A stretch of DNA of 36,552 bases from Bimuria novae-zelandiae CBS 107.79. Its lineage: Eukaryota; Ascomycota; Dothideomycetes; Pleosporales; Didymosphaeriaceae. Both the position numbers and the translations under genes were made by a program. Shown here piece by piece: positions 1 through 10,350 of the stretch. Where the stretch lies: positions 11,096 to 47,647 of the forward strand of contig ML976691.1 in the NCBI GenBank assembly GCA_010015655.1. The letters run 5' to 3'. The notes beneath the pieces were generated by a model. It saw only the letters and a list, made by a program, of their open reading frames with translations. It was not told the origin of the DNA and made no database searches. Numbering within the stretch: position 1 is the stretch's first letter; every line of letters begins with the position of its first letter.

Positions 1-2
1 GC

Positions 3-155
3 AAAGCTTCGAGACCACTGCCTAGGCAGCAGAAGCGTCAGAAGCAAGTGGGTGGACGTGCAGCTTCAAGTGTAGCCCCAAGTGCTGCACCACCACCACC
101 TTCACACGTGACTCGTTTGGGCCGCAACACCAAGCTTCCAGCGAAGTTCAGGTAG
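3..155 (+). CDS. 3' end of an unrecognised protein-coding gene (5' truncated by window)
   Basis: A frame open from the first bases of the window reads about 50 codons to a TAG at 153-155. The product end is basic, with Arg/Lys/Gln residues first, then an Ala/Ser/Pro stretch containing four prolines in a row, and ends in TKLPAKFR. Base composition is normal, with CpA retained, unlike almost everything to the right, so this piece has not been hit by RIP. I do not recognise the family. It could be the C-terminus of a host protein or of another transposase. It lies about 150 bp from the converging piggyBac remnant, and since the start and any domain are outside the window, no function is assigned. 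Confidence 0.4.
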   Translation, partial: KASRPLPRQQKRQKQVGGRAASSVAPSAAPPPPSHVTRLGRNTKLPAKFR

Positions 156-306
156 TACAATTTTTTCGTATGGGTCTATTTAGTAAAACGCCAGAATGTT
201 AGCTGTATACAACGTTGTGGTGTGGCTCTACAGCTTCAAATTTGGTGACGTGGTGATGTTGGTGTTCGGTCGTTACGCGAAGTCGGTCGGCACGCGAAGA
301 CCGACG

Positions 307-1147
307 TTAAGCCTTTATTATAGGCTCTTTAGCCTGCGTCTTAGCCCTAGCGGTATCCTTAAAGCGATCCTTAGTCTTTATTATTATTATTCTAATAGTA
401 CTAGCGCAGCTAACGCTCTCCTTTCTTAGGCATTTAAGTATAGGGACCGTGTTGAAGAGATTATCGTCCCACACAATATGGCGGCCCGATGCAAAGAGAC
501 GCTCGTCGATAGCATTTTTAGCAAGTACAAGAGTAACAGGGACAGATTCTGTGGGCGTAAAAGCTGGCATCTTAGCTAGGGAAACGTCGAGGAGATTAAC
601 GGGCCCACGGCCAGCGCCTTTAGCATAGAATAACTAGTTAAGTACGACGCCGTCGCTTGCGAGGACCTATATCTTGTATCCCTTAGGTGTAGGTTTTGTC
701 TTAACTATTATAATCTCGCTGGCGCGTCCGATGAACCTAGCTATAGCCTCGTCGACGCAAAGGTGCTTACCTAGATACTATAGTCAGTTAAAAGGCCTGT
801 AATAACTGTACTTGCTTACCAGGATGCCACAACTCGAGGGATCGCTTGCGTATATGCTCAGAGAGATCCCACACGTGGCCAAAGGGTGATTTGAACGATT
901 GTTTGACTTCTGTATAGTACAAGTAGCGATCTAGCTGCTCAAATCGAGTCTCCGACATGTAGTTGTTGATGCTATGTGTAGGCGCGTTGGCATGTTTCTT
1001 TTCCCAGTACTCGCAGAGGGATGGCTCTTGGTGGACGCCCATATATATCACTATCGCGAAGAAGGTATACAGCTTAGTGGGCGACGTCGGCTTCCATCCT
1101 CGCGCGTATGGCTCCTTGGGGGCCTTATAGCGGAGCTTCTTAGCGTG
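307..1147 (-). pseudogene. piggyBac-type transposase (DDE_Tnp_1_7), RIP-damaged
   Basis: Two minus-strand blocks give a recognisable piggyBac catalytic domain. Block one (1147 to 788) reads through YTFFAIVIYMGVHQEPSL and CEYWEKKH, the usual N-terminal part of the domain, to LWHPGKQVQLLQAF. Block two (765 to 307) carries CVDEAIARFIGRA, which holds the first catalytic Asp, then GYKI-stop-VLASDG, LN-stop-LFYAKG and VWDDNLFNTVPI, the region of the second catalytic Asp. The two internal stops sit where the family has Trp, so TGG has become TAG. The blocks are in different frames, so there is also an indel near 766-790. The third catalytic Asp and the Cys-rich C-terminus are not visible. The family cuts and pastes at TTAA sites; this copy cannot act. 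Damage is milder than in the retroelements to the right. Confidence 0.88.
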
Positions 1148-1742
1148 CTAATTTGTGTGGTAGGCTATTTAATTAAGCGTCTTAGCGTCTAAAAATAAAC
1201 CTAGAATAATAATAAAATTATTAGTATTAATAGCTTTAGGTAATTAAGCGCATCTAGCTTTGTTATTATTAATAAATAGAAAATACTACTTAGGTAGTAT
1301 CTAGCGTAATAAATTAGGTAAAAAACCCTTAATTTTTTATATATTTAATTAATTTAATAAAATTAGGATTATTACTAATTTGTGAGGCACCTTTTTAGTA
1401 TATTTATATAAAATTTAGTTTTTAATTTACTAATAACTTAGCTAGTAATTAAAAAATCTACGTTCTATAATATAATTTTGTTATTTTATAATAGTAGGCG
1501 CTAATTAGCGTAGCTTAGTTAGCCCGTGTGTGGGCGATTTTACTAGTGCGTGGGATAGTCTGTCTCTAGTATCCCCCGCGTGGCCAAAATCTGCCGTACA
1601 CGGGCCACATTAAAATAGCCAATTAGGAGAGCTATCACGTGAACACCAAATCTATATCGTAATATTAGTAATTTTTATTTACTAGCTAAATACGCCTGTT
1701 TTAAAATTACTTATACCTATAAATATACTAAAAGCTACTAGC
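1148..1742. other. AT-rich spacer between piggyBac remnant and element E
   Basis: Very AT-rich, TpA-dense sequence without a readable protein in any frame, apart from one GC-rich hairpin at 1522-1605. It may hold the RIP-erased N-terminus and left end of the piggyBac element. The last five bases, CTAGC at 1738-1742, are the left target-site duplication of element E. Confidence 0.55.
1522..1605. repeat. GC-rich hairpin / short inverted repeat
   Basis: The 20 bases from 1522 pair, with few mismatches, with the reverse complement of 1586-1605: GCCCGTGT and GATTTT on one side, AAAATC and ACACGGGC on the other. An inner pair (GCGTGGGATA against TATCCCCCGCG) extends the stem. Its GC content contrasts sharply with its surroundings. 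It could be a MITE, or termini left by the neighbouring piggyBac element, since piggyBac ends often begin with CCC. I see no clear target duplication. Confidence 0.5.
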
Positions 1743-1805
1743 TATATTAGCGTAAGTTAGTTAAAGGATTAATATTAGCGTATCTCCTAGCAGAGGCATA
1801 TAGGA
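1743..1805 (-). repeat. Element E 3' LTR, outer fragment (interrupted)
   Basis: These 63 bp match the start of the right LTR (16035 onward: ATTAGCGTAAGTTA... to ...GGCATATAGGA). The match stops exactly at TAGGA (1801-1805), the duplicated target of element 1, and resumes at 9099. Confidence 0.85.
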
Positions 1806-2278
1806 TGTTATGAGGCTCTCACACCTTGTTCCGATTCGGGTTAGGGCGGTAAGGTATCGTGGTGCTTCACGGATTATTTAGTAGTACAAGTTAATGCGAC
1901 ACTTAGCGCGGCTAGACAATCTAATCTTATAATAAATAAGATAACTATTAGTCTATATAGGAGAACGTACTCGCACAGAAGATATATAAGTTAACTACAA
2001 AGAGAGAAACAACATAGGAGAACTATTATACTATATACTAGTCTACTTCTTCCTTATAGTCCCGCTAAGACGTCTTTCTCTAAGGTAGTCCGTGGGACTT
2101 CCTATAGTCCTGTACTTTATACGGGACTTCTCGCTTATGCAGGACTTTATTACGTGACTGCTAACCTAAGCTACCCCGCGCCCTGTTAGGTCCCGTTAAC
2201 TCTACTACTTTGTTAATAATTACTCTCTTAGCGTAATTATCTAGCTTCTTTATCCTTATAGGGTTCGTAGTTATAACA
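1806..2278 (-). repeat. Element 1 3' LTR (family A)
   Basis: 473 bp bounded on the plus strand by TGTTATGAGG and GTTATAACA, i.e. TGTTA...TAACA ends. It matches 8626-9098 along its full length, with RIP-type C/T and G/A differences, and matches the solo LTR at 18592-19043 in inverse orientation. It contains GTCCC/GGGAC palindromic segments in U3. Confidence 0.93.
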
Positions 2279-2290
2279 CTATCCCCCTCC
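2279..2290 (-). promoter_or_regulatory. Polypurine tract of element 1
   Basis: On the minus strand a GGAGGGGGATAG tract lies directly before the TGTTATAAC start of the 3' LTR. This is the expected priming site for plus-strand DNA synthesis, and it fixes the element's orientation. Confidence 0.8.
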
Positions 2291-2480
2291 TTAAGGTTAT
2301 TATTTTAATATCTTGCTTTACTGTGCTATACTATTAGCGCGTTAGTACTAATTACTATAAAAGTGCATATCCCCGCGTCCTAAGGCAAATTATAGCCTCC
2401 TCTTAATTTCCCTTGCCTTACTAACTATGCTAAAAGCCTTTTATTTGTCCCTTGCGACTCGTCGCGCTCGTGTATAAAAG

Positions 2481-2837
2481 GTAGAAGCTTAGGGCCTAGA
2501 GATAGCGTCTAGTTATAAGCGTTATTAGAAGAAGAAGTTACGGTGTTTTATTAACGCTGCCTCCGGGCAGTATGCGGGCTGTCTTGCAGCCTATGCCGAG
2601 TGTAGTCTATGGATTCCTAAGAAGGATTAGGAGCGTGTTTAGAAGGAGAAGCGCGAAAAGCGTTTAGAATTGCTTATAGCTAAAGAGCGCCAGGCCCTTG
2701 CTGTAGAGGAGTCTGCTCGCTTAGCTTTAGCGACTGCTTGTCTTCGGCGTGAGCTGGCGGAGGTGGAAGAGAAGGAGCACGCCTTTGCTTGGCACGATCT
2801 CTATGTCGCTAATATAATTAAGGCTTTAGAAAAATAG
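2481..2837 (+). pseudogene. Antisense accessory ORF of element 1: Cys-rich segment plus charged coiled-coil
   Basis: This plus-strand frame, opposite to gag-pol, lies between the chromodomain and the 3' LTR and ends at TAG 2835-2837. It first gives a Cys-bearing segment (KKKLRCF, then QYAGCLAAYAECSLW). After it comes a long, highly charged helical stretch including KEKREKRLELLIAKERQ, ESARLALATACLRREL and EVEEKEHAFAW, consistent with a coiled coil. In-frame stops are few and of RIP type. The sequence is clearly less RIP-altered than the adjacent pol, with CpA and TpG retained. I know similar Cys-cluster plus coiled-coil hypothetical proteins from fungal repeats, but assign no function. Elements E and C have an ORF of the same type in the same place. 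The start codon is uncertain. Confidence 0.62.
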
Positions 2838-2989
2838 GGGGATCTAAAGGGTACGACTGCCACTAATAGTCGCGAACCGTTGCCACATGCACCTCTATAG
2901 GCTAACTTAGGCTAGTTATAGGCTAATTTATTTATTTCTTTTAATCCTTTCGTGTCCTTTAATTTTTCTAAGTTCCTCGCTAATCCAGT

Positions 2990-5900
2990 CGCGGCGCCTC
3001 TAAATATTCCTCGTAGAACCTCTCCAGCGCTATCTTATAGTTCGTGAGGTTTTATACTAGTTTCCACGTATTATGGTTCTCCAGCCATCCTTCCCACTTT
3101 ACCAGATACTTATACTAACGCCTAATTTCTTATAGGTCCCTAATAGCTTCAACCTTGTACTCCTTATCTTCGAGTTCGAGCTAGGTTTCTAGTTCGGCGT
3201 CTAGTAGTGCTGGTTCTAATAATAACTTGTAGAAGACTAGGTGGATCCGTGTATTTATAGGTAGCTAGAGTTTAAAATTAACCAGTCCCCTAACCTCTTA
3301 GATTTCGAATAGTCCCTTTTAAAGGTTATCTAGTTTTTTACTTAGCCTTATTATCTTAAGATTTTTTCGCGAGAGGAGGACTCTATCCCCCTCTTTAAAG
3401 GTTAGTCCTATAATCTTTTTCTTATTTACTTATTACGCTATTTATTTATTACGTCGCGCGATGTTCTTATACAGTGTTTTATATAGGTCCTGCATAAGTT
3501 TGGCCTTATTGGCTGCGTTCTTTGCAATGCTCTAGATATCCAATGGATCCCGGTGAGTTGTTGGCTCACATCCATGGTTGGCGTAATATGGCGAGTACCC
3601 CGTAGTCGCCGATCTTGCGCTATTATATGCTAGCTGGGCCGTTAGTAACAGCTTAACCTAGTTGTCTTAAAGCTTATTTACATACATCTAGAGATACTAT
3701 TCTAACGTTTAGTTTGTTTGCTTAGTTTAGCTATCTATTTTAGGGTGGAAGCTCGTCGTAAGCTTGTGCTTAATCCCTAATTTAGCTATAAACGTGGTCT
3801 AGTATAACGATGTGAATATCTTGGCCCTATTTATAATAAACTCGTCAGGTCGTCTAACCTGTGATATTAGTTCTCGTTCCACCACATAGGCTAGTTCTTC
3901 TGCTAACATAGCTTCCCTAATTAGCACAAACCTCGACTCCTTAGTAAGTTAATAGATTATAACCAAGATTAAGTCGTAGGGATCCTTATTCCTTAGTGCT
4001 AGTAATATCAGTAGCTTTACAATAAAGTCCATGGTCACGCTTAACCATGGTCTTAGGGGCGGCTATAGTAGTTATAAGAGGCCATAGGGCTTATGTCTCT
4101 TAGGCTTGTTCTTGTGACAGGCCAAATAGTTGCCTAAAATCTTCTATACCGCCTAGCGTAGCCTAAGGATAGCATATTCGTTCGCGATTTAACGCGTCGT
4201 TTTAGCGATCCCTAGGTGTCCCTAATCCTTATCTTTATATAGTTTTTTAATTAGCAGTAGAGCTGTCTGCTCGCTAATCTAGATATAGTTTTAATAGTCC
4301 CGTGCCGTTAATTTCGTGGCTTAGTAGAAATTATATGCTTAGTAATCTTTGTCCTTAAGCCTATCGTAATCCTATATCTCTTTTATAGCTAGCCTATAAT
4401 AGGTAAGATCCGCGCGCCGTGCTTCTAGTGCTAGCGTAAGTTATATCTTATTATAGTAAAGGGTTCCGTCCTTCGCGTAGGCTAGGATTATAATATAGTT
4501 ACTTCTATTATCTTCTTCTACAAGATCTAAACGCCTGCTAAGTGCGTCTACTACGGCGTTTAAGTTGCCAGGTAAATAGGTAATGCAGAAGTCGAATTCC
4601 GCTATTTATTCTAACTATCTAGCCTATTATTAATTAAGCTTCTTTGTGGTTGTGAAGCGCGTAAGGTTAAGGTAATCTAAAAAGACCTCTATCTAGTGCT
4701 TTACTCCTTTAAGCTACGCTTCCTATTACTTAAAATAGTTAATAATTATAAGTAACTCCTTGTCGTAAATCTTATAATTTAGTTCTGCTCCTAAGAGCTT
4801 GCGTGCGTGATAGAAGACAGGTTTCCATTTGCCGTCGTCGCACTCTTGCAATAATACGGCCCCCAGCGCATAGTCTGATACATCCGTGTAAATGCGATGT
4901 CGCCGCTCTGGGTTGTACATCTATAGTAGGGGTGCTGTTAGGAATAGGCGTTTAAGCTACTCGAAAGCCGCTATTTCTGCTTTTTACAGAGGTCGCCATT
5001 TCCCTATCTTTATAAGTTCCGTTAACGGAGCGATTGTCTTTAAGTAGTTCCTAATAAATTTGCGATAGAAGTTAGTAAAGCCTAAGAAAGACTAGATATC
5101 TTTTACTAATTATAGTAGTAGCTATTCTTCTATTATCGCGATCTTCTTCGGGTCCATCTTTACACCTTCTCGGGATATTACAAATCCCAAATATTCTATC
5201 TTAGTAACATAGAACTCGCACTTCTTAGGGTGTAGGAGTAATTAATACTCTTATAACTTCTATAGTACTTTGCGTACATGTCCTTTGTGCTCTTCTAAGA
5301 TTCCGTGTAAGTATATTAAGATATCGTCGAGGTACGCCGTGCAGAATACGTCCAAGTATTTATATAGTACTCGATTTATTAACTCTTAGAAGGTTGCTAG
5401 TGCGTTAGTTAGCCCTATAGGCATAACTATGTACTCGAAAAGGCTATATCGTGTGCGGAACGCCGTTTTCCACTCGTACCCTTTTATAATTTGAATTCTA
5501 TAGAATCTATCCTAGACGTTAAATTTCGTGAAGTATTTAGCTCCTCGGAGTCTATCTATAAACTCTGTTATTAGTGGTAACGGGTAGCGATTCTTAATTG
5601 TCACGGCGTTTAGCTATCTATAATCTATATAAAGTCGTAGCCTGCCGTCTTTTTTGCGAATAAAGAGTATAGGGAAGGCCATAGGACTCTAACTAGGCCA
5701 CTATTTCTCTAAGCGTAGATTCTTCTGTATTAGCTCTTTTAACTCTTTTTCTTATTCGTAGGTGAGGGGCCTTAGGCGTTCTAGCCGTAGCTTGGCTCCC
5801 TTTACTAGTGGTATCTCGTAATCCCACTCCTTATATTTAGGTAGGACAGTCTCGTTGTGTTCCTTAAACAGGTCTGCGAATTCCTTGTATTCTTCCGGCA

Positions 5901-6560
5901 GACTAATGTTATCTAGGCAGACTTGTCAACAATCAAGCCAATTAAGCCAGTCTAACCCAATATGGTAATTCACTAGCTCGCATAGGTTAAGATGTTACTA
6001 AATTTGGTTAGATCGGCTTAATTGGCTTAATTGTTAACAAGTCTGTATCTAGGACTATCTTAGTCTCCCGGACCTATATGCAGTGCACTTGCCCTAGGTG
6101 TTACTTTAAGATCCTGTCTATCTTGCATACTAATATTTCTTATATCCTAGATGGTCGACTCCTTTTTCTCGCCTGAGGTTAGAGAGTTTCCCTCCCACCA
6201 GGGCTCGCCTAAGCCTTCGCTAGTAGGTCCCGGGGAAGGATCGTTCGTTCAATCCAGTCTATTCGTAGATTGTGTTATTCTAGCCATTCGTATCCAACGA
6301 TAGCTTCGAGGTCTCCCATCTCCGCGATAGTGAAGACGTGTTGGCTCTCTAGGCCTTTTATGTTAACTTATACTAGCGCCGTCTTAAGGCGCAGCCAACC
6401 GTCACCGTATCCTTATAATTAGGTCCTATCCGCGAGTCCTATTTATAGTAGTGTTTTCTTATTATAATATAGTATATTATACTTCTTAACTACTTACGGG
6501 GCGATTAGACACGCGTCTGCCCCTAGGTTAATTAGTGCTATAACACGATGTCTATACACC
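2990..6560 (-). pseudogene. pol: Element 1 pol: protease-RT-RNase H-integrase-chromodomain, RIP-inactivated
   Basis: Read leftward. Protease near 6500-6540 shows NLGADACLIAP, where the catalytic Asp of D-S/T-G appears to have become Asn. RT (about 5000-5900) has an intact AYLDDILIY at 5311-5337, then HPKKCEFY, and [14 protein letters not shown] in the thumb. RNase H at 4726-4920 is a stop-free 64-codon stretch with YTDVSDYALGAVLLQE and YDKELL. Integrase (about 3700-4300) shows GHLGIAKT, CHKNKPKRHKPYGLL and TMDFIVKL, the last carrying the first catalytic Asp, with a chromodomain at 2990-3165 (EYKVEAIRD, YKYLVKWEGW, NHNTW). Stops fall mostly at former Trp/Gln codons. The frame is also interrupted by a MITE at 5918-6045. 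The chromodomain class targets heterochromatin, consistent with a repeat-rich setting. Confidence 0.9.
5918..6045. mobile_element. 128-bp MITE with 31-bp terminal inverted repeats, hAT-like
   Basis: The ends are 31-bp inverted repeats starting CAGACTTGT and differ at two bases, both TpG-to-TpA changes. It is flanked by a perfect 8-bp duplication TATCTAGG (5910-5917 and 6046-6053). An 8-bp duplication and CAG-starting termini fit non-autonomous hAT elements. It has no coding capacity. It sits in the protease-RT region of element 1 and is nearly free of RIP, being both short and younger. It is the innermost insertion of the nest E > element 1 > MITE. Confidence 0.85.
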
Positions 6561-6599
6561 GTAATGTCTTTAATTAAGCGCTTCTCGACTTAGCGAGTG

Positions 6600-8604
6600 T
6601 CTACTTAATAAGCTATAATAATCGCACTATTACTAGTGTGGCTTATTGCCTAGTGACAATCTAGTTTTTTAAATTATTAGACCCTTTATCTAAGGTTTTA
6701 GGCTAACCGGCGTCGGCTTCCTTAATCTAGTCCTAGACCTTAGATAGCTTGGAGACTTCCTTAATTTAGTGCTACTTATATCGCTATTAATACAAGACGT
6801 AAGTCTTTCTAATCTTATCGGATTTGTATACTCCTTGATTCCTATGTTACGGGTAATTTAGAGTAAGGCATTCGTTCTAGGCTAATGCATTATGCCCTAG
6901 ATAGCTGTCTAAGGAGGCTGCCTCTTCCTGCAGGCTTAGGTGTGCGAAGCACTATAGGTTACATTATTCTTACCTAATTAATAAGTAGTCCGCGTCTCTT
7001 CCTAGCTACGTATTCCTTATTGTCGTGCTAGTGTCGCGGGGGTCTAAGCCCTAAGGAAACTAGCCTATTTCGAACTTCTGCTACCTATATAGCTCGCAGG
7101 TAATATTAAAATATTAATACTAACTATTCTATTTATAGTGCTTAGCCTAATAGGCTAGAAAGTGCTTATAGTAATTATTAGGCACGCTGCACTAGCTCTG
7201 CTTTAGCCTATAGTGTTCTAAACCTCTTAGAAAATAAGAGGCCCTAACTCTAGCCTTAGAGTGTTGTCGGCATCCTTTACGCGTGCATTGCCACTATTTA
7301 GCGTATTCATGTCGTTCCTGTATTGTGATCTGGCGTAGGTATTGTTTTGGGCGCCCCTGTAGTTTCTCCGCTAGCCAGTAGGCGTCCCATGCGTGTGCCC
7401 CTTGGACAATCACTTTTGCCTTACACTAAGACAATTAATATAGCGCACTGCTGCACATCCAGTAGGTGTCGTTAGCCAGTCTTTAGAAGATCTAGTACTT
7501 AGGAAGGGTCTTTTGTTCCTCTTCCTCTTTTATTAGCTCCAGGATCTCCTGCGTAAGATCCACTCCGTCGGCTTTTACCGGCGTAAGGGTGGCCATAGCC
7601 ACTTATAGGAGGTTAGTCGTATTAACCTTAGTCTCCTAATTATTATAGTCTTTAGCAAAGTGGCCTAGCTTGCTACATTAGAGGCAGGCTTTATCTTTAA
7701 ACCTCCATTCTTACTCTTTCTGCAAGATGCCGTTCTTGCCTTAGTAACTCTTCTTTAGTCTATACGGCTATTTTCCCTTGCCGTTCTTCTTTTTGTACCA
7801 TCAGGCTTTATTAGTTATAATAACATCTCTGTCCTGGTCTCTTCCTGCGGGCCTGGATCAATTCTCTTTTCTAGTAAGTAGCCTAGTACTATGCTGTTTT
7901 TCTAGCTTACGTTCGTATAGGCGATTATCTACTTTAATTATATTATTAATAAGTTCTTCCAGGTCGTCTGCTTTTCCTTAGTGGACCAATTCGTCTTTAA
8001 CTAATTCTTTTAGTCTATTATAGTAGGCAATTATAAGTGGGGCTTCTCCCCATCCTTCAAGTTCTACCATAATCTGTTTAAACTCTAGTGTATAGAGTAC
8101 CGCCGTTTTCTCCTGACGTAGGCGCTGGAGGCGTATTTCGGCTTAATGTCCTTTATTAATAGTGCCAAACATTCCTTTCACGGCCTTGCAAAAAGACTCT
8201 TAGTCCTTAAAGGCGTCTTTAGTGGCGTCTAAACTATAATCCTCTAATTTACTATTCTTAAGGAAATTATTAATTATTAGTCTAGCCTACGCGGCTGCCT
8301 TATCTTGCATGTTTATATAGGTGACTAGGATCTTGTCTTATTCCGTATTAAACTTTCCTAGGTTATAGCGGATAAATAGTTCTATCTAGGTTAGGAACGT
8401 TCCTGGGTAACCCTTTCCTAAATAGGGTTCAGGCTTCAGGACCTTTAGTTAATGTTTCGCATTTTCCTATTGGCTTATCTTTTCGCTTATCTGATTAATA
8501 ATTTCCTGTAACTAGGCTATCTAAGCCGCTTATTCAATAACTATCTCTCCTAGGGTCTTTTCCTTAGTTGCCGGAGCTGCGGTGGTCGAACTAGGTCCTG
8601 CTAT
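6600..8604 (-). pseudogene. gag: Element 1 gag with zinc knuckle, RIP-inactivated
   Basis: The minus frame begins just after the PBS. The likely initiator at 8602-8604 now reads ATA instead of ATG. The N-terminal part is Ala/Thr-rich (GPSSTTAAPATKEK), followed by the Gag capsid pattern (KPEPYLGKGYPGTFLT, RYNLGKFNTE, DKILVTYINMQDKAAA) and later LRQEKTAVLYTLEFKQI and YYNRLKELVKDELV. Near 7650-7690 a CCHC-like knuckle reads CL-stop-CSKLGHFAKDY; the second residue pair and final Cys are damaged. Stops at Gln/Trp codons are frequent. The stretch 6600-7600 is harder to read and should contain the Gag C-terminus and the link to protease. Confidence 0.82.
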
Positions 8605-8605
8605 T

Positions 8606-8625
8606 GTACCGTAGGGTAGTTAAAG
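8606..8625 (-). promoter_or_regulatory. Primer binding site region of element 1, candidate self-priming PBS
   Basis: Directly after the 5' LTR the minus strand reads CTTTAACTAC. It lacks the TGG expected for a tRNA 3' CCA primer. TTAACTAC is complementary to GTAGTTAA, which lies inside this element's LTR about 40-45 nt after a TATA-like box. The same PBS follows the LTRs at 17140 and before 24756. Confidence 0.55.
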
Positions 8626-9098
8626 TGTTATAAGGCTCTTACACCTTGTTCTAATCTAGGTTAGGGCAGTAAGGTATTGTGGTGCTTTATAGATTATTTA
8701 GTAGTACAAGTTAATGCGACACTTAGCGCGGCTAGATAATCTAATCTTATAATAAATAAGATAACTATTAGTCTATATAGGAGAACGTACTCGCACAGAA
8801 GATATATAAGTTAACTATAAAGAGAGAAACAATATAGGAAAACTATTACACTATATACTAGTCTACTTCTTTCTTGTAGTCCCGCCAAGACGTCTTTCTC
8901 TAAGGTAGTCCGTGGGACTTCCTATAGTCCCGTACTTTATGCGGGACTTCTCGCTTATGCGGGACTTCATCACGTAACTACTAACCTAAGCTGCCCCGCG
9001 CCCCGTTAGGACCCGTTAACTCTACTACTTTGTTAACAATTACTCTCTTGGCGTAATTGTCTGGCTTCTTCATCCTTGTGGGGTTCGTGGTCGTAACA
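8626..9098 (-). repeat. Element 1 5' LTR (family A)
   Basis: 473 bp with TGTTA...TAACA ends, the partner of 1806-2278. In sense (minus) direction it starts TGTTACGACCACGAACC and ends CCTTATAACA, followed by the PBS. It is followed on the plus strand by the duplication TAGGA. Confidence 0.93.
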
Positions 9099-9414
9099 TA
9101 GGAGTACGTATATAAGAAAGTAGTTTTAAATAAATTAAGTGCCTATAGGCCTGGTATAAAAAATATAGAAAATATACTAAACTATAAAGGCCCTAAGCTC
9201 CTCTAAATATACCTCTTTCTAGATAGCTAGCTAGCACATATCTGCTATAGGTTAACTATTAGTCTAATAAATCTAAAATAAGTCTAAATTAGATCTGTAG
9301 TTCCCTATTAGTCTAATAGATCTAAAATTAGTCCGATTTAGTTTTTAAATAATCTGAAATCTTATCTTAACCAGCTAAAAGATTTTATATTAATAAGTAA
9401 TTATTCCTGTTACA
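9099..9414 (-). repeat. Element E 3' LTR, inner fragment
   Basis: Resumes the match to the right E LTR after the inserted element 1 (TAGGAGTACG... to CCTGTTACA). In sense direction the LTR starts TGTAACAGG. The first five bases duplicate 1801-1805. Confidence 0.85.
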
Positions 9415-9425
9415 ATACCCCTTCC
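9415..9425 (-). promoter_or_regulatory. Polypurine tract of element E
   Basis: On the minus strand GGAAGGGGTAT directly precedes the TGTAACAGG start of the LTR. This is the expected plus-strand primer and orients element E leftward. Confidence 0.7.
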
Positions 9426-9924
9426 TTTATAACTTATAGATAGCCCTTTATTTATGCTATATGTAAATTATTTCGCGCGTTTTACTATTTCTAGTTACTA
9501 GCGTAGTTAGTAATATTATAATAGTAATTATAACTTTACTAATTAATTAATTTTTATTTATTTTATTTTTCTAGTTATGCGCGTAGCTACCTAAATAAAA
9601 CCATATTTAAAGTAGCTACGCAGTTACGTTGCATGCCTATATAATATAATTTTATAAATATTTATAGGTAAGGGGTTACTCTTTTTTATAAATAAATAGA
9701 GCTATAATTAGTAAGATATAAAAAAGTAAGTTTTAAAAACTTAGTTTTTTCTTTATTATCCTATAATAATTTAACTTTAGTAAATATTTAAGACTATCTT
9801 AGAAGTGTTCGTAATACTAATAGCTATTTTAGTTTATAATACCTATTTCCGCTCCTCTTAGAGCACTTTAAAAGTATATTAAGTTATTTATCTACGCTGT
9901 GTGCGTGCGTTTAATTATAATAAT

Positions 9925-10350
9925 ATGCCTAATTATAAGTTCCCTAAGGTATCCTCTAAAAAGTGTAGCTATTACACCTCTTAGAATAAGAAGTATAACT
10001 TTATAAGTATAATAATTCTAATTTTAGTCTACTTTAATAATAGATTAGGTAGATACCTAACTTCGTGGAGTCTAAATTTTAGACTTTTAGGAGGGCCTTG
10101 CGGGATTAAGAGGGGACCAGTAGGGAGGATGCTACTAACCTCTGTAGAATTGCTACTTGCGCAGCATTTTGCTTCTGTGCGGGTAGAGGATTATCTACGG
10201 CGTGTGGAGGAGGCAGTGGATGATCTTTATAATACTATAAGGATGGCTTTAGAGGGGGGTTAGGGGAAGGGAAAGGGTAAGAGGAAAGAGAAGGCACCTA
10301 CTACCCTTAAAAGTACTTTACTTAAGCCCTTTAATTTAGATAAGGAGTAA
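9925..10350 (+). pseudogene. Antisense accessory ORF of element E, 141 codons, Cys motif plus helical region
   Basis: A plus-strand frame from ATG 9925 to TAA 10348-10350, opposite to gag-pol and between the chromodomain and the 3' LTR. It starts MPNYKFPKVSSKKCSYY, where a short Cys motif has probably lost Cys to Tyr. It continues through GGPCGIKRGPVGRMLL to ELLLAQHFASVRVEDYLRRV and EEAVDDLYNTIRMALEGG, likely helical, and ends in a Lys-rich tail (GKGKGKRKEKAP). Only two in-frame TAGs interrupt it, against dozens in a comparable length of pol. The second half is nearly RIP-free and G-rich. Position, orientation and general architecture match the ORF of element 1, although sequence similarity is low. 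Function unknown. Confidence 0.65.

Larger units (their letters stand above)
1806..9098 (-). mobile_element. Full-length Ty3/Gypsy chromodomain retrotransposon 'element 1', nested in E
   Basis: A 7293-bp element with two 473-bp LTRs, flanked by the perfect duplication TAGGA (1801-1805, 9099-9103). It reads on the minus strand: PBS at the right LTR, then gag, protease, RT, RNase H, integrase and chromodomain leftward, a polypurine tract at 2279-2290, and the 3' LTR at 1806-2278. An accessory ORF on the opposite strand lies between the chromodomain and the 3' LTR. It inserted into the LTR of element E, so it is younger. Heavy RIP has put stops throughout gag-pol, but the catalytic YLDD and most of RNase H survive. 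It later received a MITE at 5918-6045. Confidence 0.93.

Noticed and set aside
196..429. 77-codon plus-strand frame
   Set aside because: Overlaps the C-terminal part of the piggyBac catalytic domain on the opposite strand, which has clear family motifs; no motif of its own.
974..1192. 72-codon plus-strand frame
   Set aside because: Antisense shadow of the piggyBac N-terminal block (788-1147, minus).
7778..7981. 67-codon plus-strand frame
   Set aside because: Antisense to element 1 gag, which reads as Gag in the minus frame; Ser/Leu-rich composition is typical of a shadow frame.
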